Shown in pieces: positions 46,645 to 56,824 of a stretch of DNA of 64,000 nucleotides (the stretch's first letter is position 1; each line of letters opens with the position of its first letter). The DNA is from Dichetophora obliterata (lineage: Eukaryota; Arthropoda; Insecta; Diptera; Sciomyzidae). The translations under genes were made by a program, and so were the position numbers. The notes under the pieces were generated by a model. That model did no database searches and was not told the origin of the DNA. It saw only the letters and a list, made by a program, of their open reading frames with translations. Location of the stretch: positions 50,533,482-50,597,481 of the forward strand of contig OY986439.1 of the NCBI GenBank assembly GCA_963920525.1. The letters are read 5' to 3'.

Positions 46645-47790
46645 AGGTAGTCTTAGATTAAGGTGGGAGGGGGATTAAGGGTTCACATCCCCCCGAAATA
46701 CCTGGAGATCCTGTATTTAAATGTAATGTACTGGTGTTTATTTTGTGGGATAAAGGTACTAAAAAGAAAAATATTAGGGGTATTCACTTCATTGATGTAA
46801 TTTCAGATATCGGAAATTTCCGACAAGTTGAAGTGAGCGACCGTTTGTAATGTTTCGTTTTTTCACATACATTCAGTCAAGCTTAAAATCACTATTGCGT
46901 TATTTCGATTGTGGTCTTGTTACCAAAACATATAATTATGTTAAAAAGCTTGTGCTTTCTGTCTTTTAATAGAAAAATAATGCCAAAAAAATTAGCGAAA
47001 CTAAATTATATCATCGGCTTCAATAGAATTAAAGATAATTTTGTTCTTGCTCGCATACATTGCATCAGCTTTTAGGAGGGATTTGACAGAATGTTCTTCT
47101 TCTTATCGAAATTATCATGTTCACAACGACTCACACTCATTACACAGATTTGCGTATGGTTACTGAACACATCTTTTCATCGCGAATTTCCAAAGGAAGT
47201 CACAAAAACACCGCATATTTCAGATCAAATATATTTAAACACCGCACAGTGAATTTTAATAAAAAAAAATCCACAGTTTTGATAGTATAGAAAGTGTAGT
47301 CTGAGAATTTCTTGTTATGCAGTAAAAGAGAAAAATTCTGGTTTATTTATTCGTTTAAACAAACGACACGATGTTGCGTTCGTGATTACGAGACGAACCA
47401 AACCAACAAGCATAACAATCAGTGATGTGATTCGTATGTAGTGAAAAATCCCGGTCGCATCCCGATTTAGCCCTCTTTATATCACCAAAAGAACACGAAA
47501 AGAACCCGCAAAAATCCCACCCAAAATCTTTAGAGCACTAAAGTTTTTTTTTATTTTTTTTGTAAGTTTTATTTTATATCCAATGCATAAAAACAGTCTT
47601 AAAAAAGTTCTTATATTAAAGAAAAATATTTGTTCAATTTAAACGAATACGAATTTAAACTTTTAAAATTTTGACACAGTAAAATATCCCACCAAAACAC
47701 TCGAAATCTCTCACGTTCTCAAATTGGCCAACTATCCCAAAAAAAGCCCGAAACCCTATACCATACATTTGCACAGCGCTGGAAATATTG
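46645..47790. other. Intergenic DNA
   Basis: No coding match. AGTGATGTGATTCGTATG near 47422 and the reverse complement of CATACATTTGCACAGCGCT near 47764 are loosely similar and could be ends of an old hAT-like repeat, but no target duplication was found. Confidence 0.35.
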
Positions 47791-47791
47791 G

Positions 47792-48290
47792 ACAACAACA
47801 ATACAAAATCTGAATACAACGGCGTACAACCAAAAGTTTTGCAAACAGCAATTTATTGTTTCACTGACGATACTTGAATCAATTTTCAGCTCAACGAATA
47901 ACCTGAGCCTGTTGCTACAAAAAAACGATTGTGATTTGAGCGCGTGCGTCCAGTATTCAACCGATTTGTACGCAAAAATAAGTGAGGTGTATTAAAATTC
48001 GCAGGCGAAATTTGACGGAAATACTAGCTGAAGCAGTCAATGTGAAACTGAAAGCTCCTAGTCGTACTCGACAGCAGCTAGACTGCGATTATTACGAAGG
48101 CGATGTGGAATCGTATTTTCGTCAAACAACCTTCATTTAATTTTTGGATTTTGCAATCAAAATTTCTGGACCATGGTGAATTACTGTTGAAAATTTAAAA
48201 TATCTTGCCAACAAAATGCACAGAACTCAATGCAGAGGTAAATTGTAAGTCGATGCAAGCTTTGAAAAATCAATGACCGACAGATATTGT
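47792..48290 (+). pseudogene. hAT transposase fragment (ZMYM1/P52rIPK-like)
   Basis: Translated pieces in order are NQKFCKQQFIVSLTILESIF, SLLLQKNDCDLSACVQYSTD, and after a frame change NLTEILAEAVNVKLKAPSRT, RQQLDCDYYEGDVESYFRQT. They follow the middle part of hAT transposases of the type found in zinc-finger MYM-type 1-like genes (long helical stretch, then K.PR...RQ... and a V..YyR...F). Several stops break it and the zinc finger and dimerisation ends are missing. Confidence 0.6.
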
Positions 48291-48345
48291 GGGAGAATTC
48301 TTAGTTTACTTTGCGATGTAGAAACGGTGAGAGTATAATAGTGGA

Positions 48346-48520
48346 GTAAAGTATAGGGTTTTTCCAATAAGAGGTGTTATTTTGATATTCAAAGAAAAAT
48401 GTCATTTGTTGAGATAAATGATCGGATGTTTATTTCAATGTAAAGAGGAAAGTGCCATTAATAATGGAAAACAATATCAGCCAAATGGACGCCACGGCTA
48501 CGCTTACACAACAATATCCT
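48346..48520 (-). pseudogene. Mariner 3' end (transposase C-terminus and terminal repeat)
   Basis: On the - strand the frame SRGVHLADIVFHY* near 48505-48465 fits the usual mariner C-terminus (RGGHL.DIVF.Y). It is followed by sequence leading to a terminal-repeat-like end (AGGGTTTTTCCAATAAGAGG read from 48352 on the + strand). The rest of the element is not recognisable. Confidence 0.45.
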
Positions 48521-48884
48521 TTTAAGTTTAGATTAAAGATTTTACTAATGAATTTCCTTCCACCAGATTTAGCAGTACTTTCTTAACAATACCTATTAAC
48601 TAATGCGCACACACTTTATAAAAAGTTTTACATTCATTCTCAACTTTACCATAGCCGGGCAAAATAAAATTTGCAAAAAATAAATAGTTTTCGCTCCACC
48701 TTACTGTAAATTCATATGTCAGTTTTTGTTCCAGCTATTAACCTGTATTTCACATTATCTGTCTGTCGGTATGTTTCCTTTTGACAGTCCGTCCACTACA
48801 CATTTATTTAATTTTGCAATATAAATCAGAGCACAAAAAAAAACCACCTTAAGTCTTATAAGAATTCTGCAAAAAGTAGTTTAA

Positions 48885-49026
48885 TGTGTAAGGTAGATGC
48901 CATCAGTGGCTTTGTGGCCATGCCCGAACAAATGTAATTTAAAGTGTGCACAGGTGTTGGAGGCCTCGCAGCTACATTGTTTTTAAGAAATACTTGGTTA
49001 CGTTGTGTGTCCACTTACCACTGGGT
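48885..49026 (-). repeat. Interspersed repeat, copy 2 of an inverted pair
   Basis: Reverse-complement relative of 9328-9470 (shared AATGTAGCTGCGAGGCCTCC and ACCCAGTGGTAA). Divergence is moderate with a few indels. Confidence 0.75.
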
Positions 49027-49390
49027 TGTTTTCAGTATGCTCTTTAAAGCGCTCATTAATACATACCCAATATGGGTGAGTATAAATGTGCAAAGCTAAC
49101 CGACACCACAAAAGAAACAATGAGGAATACTATAGCAGATGAAAAGATAGATAAAGCTTTATGCTGCTTGTGTCTCTAACAATTTAATGGAGCAATGATT
49201 TTTATGTTTGGTTTTTTAGTTACTTTATAAATTTTAATTTTAATAACTTTCAAGAGTGGTTTTTAAAAAAATTAAGTATGCAAAATTTTAAGTTAAACAT
49301 GTAGCTTTATATTAGTGAAAGAATTACTAAAATCGGTTCAGTAGTTTTTAAGTTAAGCGTCGTCGCAGATACGTGAGAAGCCTTTTATGT
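49027..49390. other. Intergenic DNA, possible retrotransposon tail
   Basis: AAATCGGTTCAGTAGTTTTTAAG then AGATACGTGAG and GTATAGAT (49333-49402) resembles a tail sequence widespread in insect genomes at ends of RTE-like elements. No coding sequence. Confidence 0.35.
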
Positions 49391-49394
49391 AATA

Positions 49395-50170
49395 GTATAG
49401 ATGGCACGCATACGATGCGGTACTATATTAAAAAGTCTCGGAGCCGTACATATATAGAAGTTCAAAAAGTGATGCAAGTTATGAGCAGGCACTTGAACTA
49501 AGTAAAGATTATTGATCCGTAAGTTATGACTAGTATAGCTTCTTTTTCCTAAATAGCCAGACCTTTTAAAGAAAACCTTTAGAACTTTCTAGAAATATGG
49601 ATGTTTTAAAGGTAGAATATTTAGGGTTTTGAATAGTGGAAAGCTATTTTCAAAACGATTTTTATTACATACCGTTCTAATAGCATGTTTTTGAGCAATC
49701 AGTAATGGATTTATTTTGTTGGCATGTGTACCACCCCAGCAGATTATACCATATTGTAGTTTTTAGTGAAAAATCCCAGAGCAAACACATGTTAGCAGTT
49801 TTTTTAGTTAGATACTTTTTGAGGGCAGCATTAGTGAGCCCTAGATATTTAAATGATTATACGCAGTCTATTGACAAACACTTGAAGGAGCAATTACAGT
49901 ATTTGAAAAGCATGAAGATCTACATATATCACTGCCTATTAGGTATTTTTTACAACCACCCCAATGCAAAGTAAAACCACACGAATTTAGCACATTACCA
50001 GAAATACTAAAGTACATAATTTTAGTTTTATCACCTAGAATGAGTTAACGCGAAAAGATCCAGTGACGAAGGACAACTAAGTCATGACTAATTTCACAAG
50101 AAATGTTAATGGCAGAGATACTAGAAAAAGTACATGCCATATCATCTGCAAAAGCAATAGTTTTACTCTT
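49395..50170 (-). pseudogene. Jockey/CR1-group LINE, downstream half of the reverse transcriptase
   Basis: The - strand starts, right at the edge of the inserted element, with KSKTIAFADDMACTF, where FADD is the catalytic box of the polymerase. Further down are YGIICWGGTHANKINPLLIA, QKHAIRTVCNKNRF and SFPLFKTLNILPL, then FKRSGYLGKRSYTSHNLRIN and a final APRLFNIVPHRMR. These are the thumb and C-terminal regions of Jockey/CR1-type enzymes. Stops and frame changes show it is dead. The upstream half lies beyond the 5.6-kb insertion at 55763-56705. Confidence 0.85.
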
Positions 50171-50404
50171 ACACAGAGCCAAAACAACCTAATCCAAGAA
50201 GATTGCCGTATTAAAACCATAGAGAAAATCTTATTAAAACTATGAGCTTTTTTATTAGGCAAACCACATACCTTTAAGAAGATTCTTTTGTTTTTTATAA
50301 GAATACTTTTAAAAAAAACAAGAAAATCTTATCAAAACTTCTTGGTTTTTAAAAAGAAATCTTATAGACTTAACAAGATTTATTTTTGAAATTTAATAAG
50401 AACT

Positions 50405-50617
50405 AAAGTTTTTTCCTAAATGACCTCTATGTTTATTATGTTGACTTTATATGATTTAAATACAAATTCTAAATGTTTGATAGTTTAAATCATACTTGAT
50501 TTTAAATACAAATTCTAGTTGTTTGACAGTTTAAAATCGTTTATCGAGCTTAAGGTCAAAGTTAGAAACAATTAATTGTTCTAACGAATTTTTCTAAAGA
50601 AACAACAACAACAACAA

Positions 50618-50670
<53 letters not shown>

Positions 50671-52796
50671 CAATATGAAAGGAAAAAAACCACTAGCAAA
50701 TTGATTTTATTGTACAATTTCTGCGTGCTAAACGCGTCATCAGAAATCTTTGTGATTGCCCGTGCAAGCGCGTAGACGCACTGCACCATCGGGGCGATGA
50801 GATTTTGAAGCTTCAATTTCTCATTTTTTCCCTTAATTTCATAATGCCACATTTGTTGTTGTATTTCTGTTTTACTTTAGTTTCTATGCCTATATTATAT
50901 GTAGTCCAACAGCCTGCTGGAATTCTGCACTAACAAAGCATGTTTACTGAAGTTGTTTTTAGAATTTTTGCTGATTTTGTTTTTCAGCTGTTTCCGTTTG
51001 GTCGAGCTCTACCATTTGATTAAAGTTTTTTCCTAAATGACCTCTATGTTTATTATGTTGACTTTATATGATTTAAATACAAATTCTAAATGTTTGATAG
51101 TTTAAATCATACTTGATTTTAAATACAAATTCTAGTTGTTTGACAGTTTAAAATCGTTTATCGAGCTTAAGGTCAAAGTTAGAAACAATTAATTGTTCTA
51201 ACGAATTTTTCTAAAGAAACAACAACAACAACAAAGTTTTTTTTTTTTTTTTTTTTTCAATATGAAAGGAAAAAAAAAACCACTAGCAAATTGATTTTAT
51301 TGTACAATTTCTGCGTGCTAAACGCGTCATCAGAAATCTTTGTGATTGCCCGTGCAAGCGCGTAGACGCACTGCACCATCGGGGCGATGAGATTTTGAAG
51401 CTTCAATTTCTCATTTTTTCCCTTAATTTCATAATGCCACATTTGTTGTTGTATTTCTGTTTTACTTTAGTTTCTATGCCTATATTATATGTAGTCCAAC
51501 AGCCTGCTGGAATTCTGCACTAACAAAGCATGTTTACTGAAGTTGTTTTTAGAATTTTTGCTGATTTTGTTTTTCAGCTGTTTCCGTTTGGTCGAGCTCT
51601 ACCATTTGATTAAAGTTTTTTCCTAAATGACCTCTATGTTTATTATGTTGACTTTATATGATTTAAATACAAATTCTAAATGTTTGATAGTTTAAATCAT
51701 ACTTGATTTTAAATACAAATTCTAGTTGTTTGACAGTTTAAAATCGTTTATCGAGCTTAAGGTCAAAGTTAGAAACAATTAATTGTTCTAACGAATTTTT
51801 CTAAAGAAACAACAACAACAACAAAGTTTTTTTTTTTTTTTTTCAATATGAAAGGAAAAAAACCACTAGCAAATTGATTTTATTGTACAATTTCTGCGTG
51901 CTAAACGCGTCATCAGAAATCTTTGTGATTGCCCGTGCAAGCGCGTAGACGCACTGCACCATCGGGGCGATGAGATTTTGAAGCTTCAATTTCTCATTTT
52001 TTCCCTTAATTTCATAATGCCACATTTGTTGTTGTATTTCTGTTTTACTTTAGTTTCTATGCCTATATTATATGTAGTCCAACAGCCTGCTGGAATTCTG
52101 CACTAACAAAGCATGTTTACTGAAGTTGTTTTTAGAATTTTTGCTGATTTTGTTTTTCAGCTGTTTCCGTTTGGTCGAGCTCTACCATTTGATTAAAGTT
52201 TTTTCCTAAATGACCTCTATGTTTATTATGTTGACTTTATATGATTTAAATACAAATTCTAAATGTTTGATAGTTTAAATCATACTTGATTTTAAATACA
52301 AATTCTAGTTGTTTGACAGTTTAAAATCGTTTATCGAGCTTAAGGTCAAAGTTAGAAACAATTAATTGTTCTAACGAATTTTTCTAAAGAAACAACAACA
52401 ACAACAAAGTTTTTTTTTTTTTTCAATATGAAAGGAAAAAAACCACTAGCAAATTGATTTTATTGTACAATTTCTGCGTGCTAAACGCGTCATCAGAAAT
52501 CTTTGTGATTGCCCGTGCAAGCGCGTAGACGCACTGCACCATCGGGGCGATGAGATTTTGAAGCTTCAATTTCTCATTTTTTCCCTTAATTTCATAATGC
52601 CACATTTGTTGTTGTATTTCTGTTTTACTTTAGTTTCTATGCCTATATTATATGTAGTCCAACAGCCTGCTGGAATTCTGCACTAACAAAGCATGTTTAC
52701 TGAAGTTGTTTTTAGAATTTTTGCTGATTTTGTTTTTCAGCTGTTTCCGTTTGGTCGAGCTCTACCATTTGATTAAAGTTTTTTCCTAAATGACCT
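50405..52796 (-). repeat. Tandem array, left arm: four units of 580-617 bp
   Basis: Units 50405-51021, 51022-51611, 51612-52194 and 52195-52774 plus 22 bp of a fifth are virtually identical. They start AAAGTTTTTTCCTAAATGAC and end CTCTACCATTTGATT. Almost all length difference is in one poly(T) tract after CAACAACAACAACAAAG (about 51, 21, 17 and 14 T). Each unit holds a - strand frame of 60-61 codons in its only GC-rich stretch. The near identity implies recent amplification or gene conversion. Confidence 0.97.
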
Positions 52797-54572
52797 CATA
52801 TTGAAAAAAAAAAAAAAAAAAAAAAAAAAAACTTTGTTGTTGTTGTTGTTTCTTTAGAAAAATTCGTTAGAACAATTAATTGTTTCTAACTTTGACCTTA
52901 AGCTCGATAAACGATTTTAAACTGTCAAACAACTAGAATTTGTATTTAAAATCAAGTATGATTTAAACTATCAAACATTTAGAATTTGTATTTAAATCAT
53001 ATAAAGTCAACATAATAAACATAGAGGTCATTTAGGAAAAAACTTTAATCAAATGGTAGAGCTCGACCAAACGGAAACAGCTGAAAAACAAAATCAGCAA
53101 AAATTCTAAAAACAACTTCAGTAAACATGCTTTGTTAGTGCAGAATTCCAGCAGGCTGTTGGACTACATATAATATAGGCATAGAAACTAAAGTAAAACA
53201 GAAATACAACAACAAATGTGGCATTATGAAATTAAGGGAAAAAATGAGAAATTGAAGCTTCAAAATCTCATCGCCCCGATGGTGCAGTGCGTCTACGCGC
53301 TTGCACGGGCAATCACAAAGATTTCTGATGACGCGTTTAGCACGCAGAAATTGTACAATAAAATCAATTTGCTAGTGGTTTTTTTTTTCCTTTCATATTG
53401 GAAAAAAAAAAAAAACTTTGTTGTTGTTGTTGTTTCTTTAGAAAAATTCGTTAGAACAATTAATTGTTTCTAACTTTGACCTTAAGCTCGATAAACGATT
53501 TTAAACTGTCAAACAACTAGAATTTGTATTTAAAATCAAGTATGATTTAAACTATCAAACATTTAGAATTTGTATTTAAATCATATAAAGTCAACATAAT
53601 AAACATAGAGGTCATTTAGGAAAAAACTTTAATCAAATGGTAGAGCTCGACCAAACGGAAACAGCTGAAAAACAAAATCAGCAAAAATTCTAAAAACAAC
53701 TTCAGTAAACATGCTTTGTTAGTGCAGAATTCCAGCAGGCTGTTGGACTACATATAATATAGGCATAGAAACTAAAGTAAAACAGAAATACAACAACAAA
53801 TGTGGCATTATGAAATTAAGGGAAAAAATGAGAAATTGAAGCTTCAAAATCTCATCGCCCCGATGGTGCAGTGCGTCTACGCGCTTGCACGGGCAATCAC
53901 AAAGATTTCTGATGACGCGTTTAGCACGCAGAAATTGTACAATAAAATCAATTTGCTAGTGGTTTTTTTCCTTTCATATTGAAAAAGAAAAAAAAAAAAA
54001 AAAAACTTTGTTGTTGTTGTTGTTTCTTTAGAAAAATTCGTTAGAACAATTAATTGTTTCTAACTTTGACCTTAAGCTCGATAAACGATTTTAAACTGTC
54101 AAACAACTAGAATTTGTATTTAAAATCAAGTATGATTTAAACTATCAAACATTTAGAATTTGTATTTAAATCATATAAAGTCAACATAATAAACATAGAG
54201 GTCATTTAGGAAAAAACTTTAATCAAATGGTAGAGCTCGACCAAACGGAAACAGCTGAAAAACAAAATCAGCAAAAATTCTAAAAACAACTTCAGTAAAC
54301 ATGCTTTGTTAGTGCAGAATTCCAGCAGGCTGTTGGACTACATATAATATAGGCATAGAAACTAAAGTAAAACAGAAATACAACAACAAATGTGGCATTA
54401 TGAAATTAAGGGAAAAAATGAGAAATTGAAGCTTCAAAATCTCATCGCCCCGATGGTGCAGTGCGTCTACGCGCTTGCACGGGCAATCACAAAGATTTCT
54501 GATGACGCGTTTAGCACGCAGAAATTGTACAATAAAATCAATTTGCTAGTGGTTTTTTTCCTTTCATATTGA
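50670..54572. other. Repeated 60-codon frame, seven copies in the inverted array
   Basis: Copies on the - strand are at 50852-50670, 51442-51257, 52025-51843 and 52605-52423; on the + strand at 53216, 53800-53982 and 54390-54572. The peptide starts MWHYEIKGKNEKLKLQNLIA and continues through VQCVYALARAITKISDDAFS and KLYNKINLLVVFF. It is identical in all copies except for homopolymer effects at the C-terminal end. The frame coincides with the GC-rich core of the unit. I do not recognise a domain. It may be a captured exon or chance coding in a satellite unit; absence of third-position variation prevents a test of selection here. Confidence 0.3.
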
Positions 54573-54774
54573 AAAAAAAAAAAAAAAAACTTTGTTGTTG
54601 TTGTTGTTTCTTTAGAAAAATTCGTTAGAACAATTAATTGTTTCTAACTTTGACCTTAAGCTCGATAAACGATTTTAAACTGTCAAACAACTAGAATTTG
54701 TATTTAAAATCAAGTATGATTTAAACTATCAAACATTTAGAATTTGTATTTAAATCATATAAAGTCAACATAAT
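52797..54774 (+). repeat. Tandem array, right arm in inverted orientation: about 3.4 units
   Basis: From CATATTGAAAAA at 52797 the same unit runs reverse-complemented. There is a half unit, two full units and a third that stops 30 bp short of the unit end at CATAAT (54774). The switch at 52796/52797 is not a mirror point: the left arm stops 22 bp into a unit and the right arm begins at the poly(A) tract. A fold-back therefore leaves a loop of about 370 bp. Poly(A) lengths vary (28 at the first). Confidence 0.97.
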
Positions 54775-55139
54775 TTAATAAGAACATCTTATTGATTAAA
54801 TAGGATTTATTTTTAAATTTTAATAAGGAAATATTTTTAAATCAAAACAGAATCTTATTAACCTTTTACCTAGAAATATACTTTTAATTGCCTGTAATAT
54901 TAACTAAAAAGACATTTTGATGGCTTATAACAATTTATTAGGAAATAAAATTTTTATATGTATATATAAAATACATCTGTTAAAATATAATTTCACAAAA
55001 AGCAAAAAAAAAATAAATTCTAAGTTGTTGCATAAATAAGTTTTTTAAACTTAACAAGCAAGACAGTTTTCAAAACTACCAAAATACCCGACGCTGTCGA
55101 GGCCTTCAAAAAAGTGGCGACATCTTCAATCTCCATTTT

Positions 55140-55286
55140 TTAAAGACACTCCTCCGAGTTTACTCCATAAATTTTTAAGAAAGTCGAAATTAAGTCACTC
55201 AAGCCCCACGACTGAAATATGGCTTGAGTTTCCAGAATTTCAGCCTCGTCGAAAACAAGTTCGGGAACATAAGTATCATTATCCAT
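55140..55286 (-). pseudogene. SAM-domain-like N-terminal fragment in the CACAGAGC element
   Basis: The frame starts MDNDTYVPELVFDEAEILET and runs IFQSWGLSDLISTFLKIYGV to a TAA after EECL. The same frame continues beyond that stop with KMEIEDVATFLKASTASGIL, so the stop probably interrupts a longer protein. The pattern W-GL-x-x-L-I-x-x-F, then a second helix and E/D-D-V/L, resembles a SAM (sterile alpha motif) protein-interaction domain such as those at the start of some insect transposon-derived proteins. Short and without zinc fingers or catalytic parts; the assignment is tentative. Confidence 0.4.
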
Positions 55287-55762
55287 TATCACATATTTTT
55301 ATTTGACTTTAAAAAATTTAATCCATAAAATGCACATAAACTTCAGGAATTCACTTCACAATTACGACTGAAAGCTAAAGCAAAGAATAAGTAGCATTTT
55401 CACCGTTATTACCTTCTTAAAAGGGTGTTTAGTAAAAAAATCTTGTAAAAGCAGATCAAAAAGATTTTCTTATTAATTAAAGGTGGTTTCTTCTTTGTAA
55501 CTTTGGAGAGTGAAAAAACAGATTTTCTTATTTAAGTAAAGTATTCATAAGATTACCTTATCATTTCATTCATTTAATAAAAAATCTTATTAAAAAATGT
55601 TTGATAGTAGTTGTAAATTTTTAATAAGATTTTCTCTATGGAATTAAAAAGATTTCTTTATGGAAAATTCTTATTATGTGGTAGTATTAATAAGAAAACC
55701 TAATAAAATAGCGCAGTTAGGTGATCTTATTGATGTTATGTGATGGTTTTTTGCTCTGTGTA

Positions 55763-56705
55763 AATGGTTGACTAAAAATGGAATTAATAAAAAGCAGAAA
55801 CAAAATGGGTCCAAGAACAGAGTCCTGTGGAACAGCCATATTTAAGTTGACATAATTACTGAAGTTGCAGTCCAATTTTACTATTTGCAAGCTGTTCGAC
55901 AAATAAGATTGAAACCAGCAGTGAATAGAGTCTATGAAATCACATTTATATAATTTATTAAGTATCTAATATTTGATGATCGACAGTATCGAAAGCTTAC
56001 GTAATGTTAACGAATAGAGCTGCACAAAGTTTCTTACTATTCAATCCATTATAAAAATTGCTGCAAAAATTTAGAAGTGCTCCTTCAGTAGATAAGTCCT
56101 CTCTAAAGCCAAACTGGCAATTTTAACATTCTAGTTTTAACCACTTTTTCTAAAACTTTTGAAAAAACTGACAACAAAGAGAAAGGACGGTAATTATTTG
56201 GTAGTGTTTTATCACCTTTTTAAACAACGGAATGACAACTGGTTTTTTAAATTAGTCAGGAAAAATTCCAAGCTGTATGCTGGTGTTAAAAACATGAGAG
56301 AGAACATCTGCAACATTGAAGACAATCTTTTTAGAAACAAACTGGAAACAGAGCCCTCAGGACAAGTGATACAATTATTTCTTAAATATCAAATGATGGA
56401 ATCGTTTCGAAAAAGAAGCTAATATGATAGAATGGTTCATTATCTAAACAGTTGCATAAAAAGTCGTTAAGATCATTATCATCTGTGAACAACTTAGTAC
56501 CTATGCTAGCTAAGATATTATTAAAAGAATTTGCTTTATTCGTGATCTCAAAGGTATGCTGCCCTTCAACATTTATGTAGGTGACTTCATTATTATCTGA
56601 ACGCTTATTCAATATGTTATTTACAAGCTGCCATTCCCTTTGAACATTCGCTCTGACATAGAAGCTAGTTTTACATGTTTTTACTTCAAAAGAATCTCTT
56701 TGCAC
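55763..56705 (-). pseudogene. Jockey/CR1-group LINE, upstream half of the reverse transcriptase
   Basis: Reading the - strand from 56705 gives the linker before the polymerase (WQLVNNILNKRSDN, NKANSFNNILASIGTKL). Reverse transcriptase motifs follow in order: TEGALLNFCSNFYNGLNSKK, LCAALFVNIT then AFDTVDHQIL (motif A), WFQSYLSNSLQIV and VPQDSVLGPILFLLFINSI (motif B). The sequence stops at IFSQPF where the TA-flanked element is inserted, and resumes at 50170 with the FADD box. Motif B has Asp in place of the usual Gly. Frame breaks near 56150-56400 and internal stops show decay. Confidence 0.88.
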
Positions 56706-56824
56706 AAATCTTTGTAACGAGCTTTAAGATATGTATGTGTTATCAGGATTCTTATTACATTTTTTAAACAATACATATTTATCATGAATTTTGTTTAATA
56801 AGTGACCAGTCATCCAAGGTTTCA

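Larger units (their letters stand above)
50172..55760. mobile_element. 5.6-kb TA-flanked element with CACAGAGC termini, carrying a large inverted array
   Basis: The left end CACAGAGCCAAAACAACCTA and the right end, read inward, CACAGAGCAAAAAACCATCA are inverted termini, with TA on each side (50170-50171, 55761-55762). Removing the element and one TA rejoins the LINE reverse transcriptase in frame just before its FADD box, which fixes the boundaries to the base. Both ends carry many copies of a motif like AAGAAAATCTTATTAAAA (50180-50400 and 54775-55700). The interior holds two opposed arrays of 580-617-bp units (50405-54774) and a short SAM-like coding remnant (55286-55140). No transposase was recognised, so it was probably mobilised in trans. 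Confidence 0.88.

Noticed and set aside
50670..52605. tRNA-like A box (TGGTGCAGTGC) in the 580-bp unit, suggesting a SINE
   Set aside because: No B box at suitable distance, no terminal poly(A) arrangement and no target duplications around single units.
50405..54774. The inverted array as a simple assembly fold-back artefact
   Set aside because: The two arms meet at different points of the unit, the arms differ in length and poly(T)/poly(A) lengths differ, so a mirrored read is unlikely. Long reads would still be needed to settle it.
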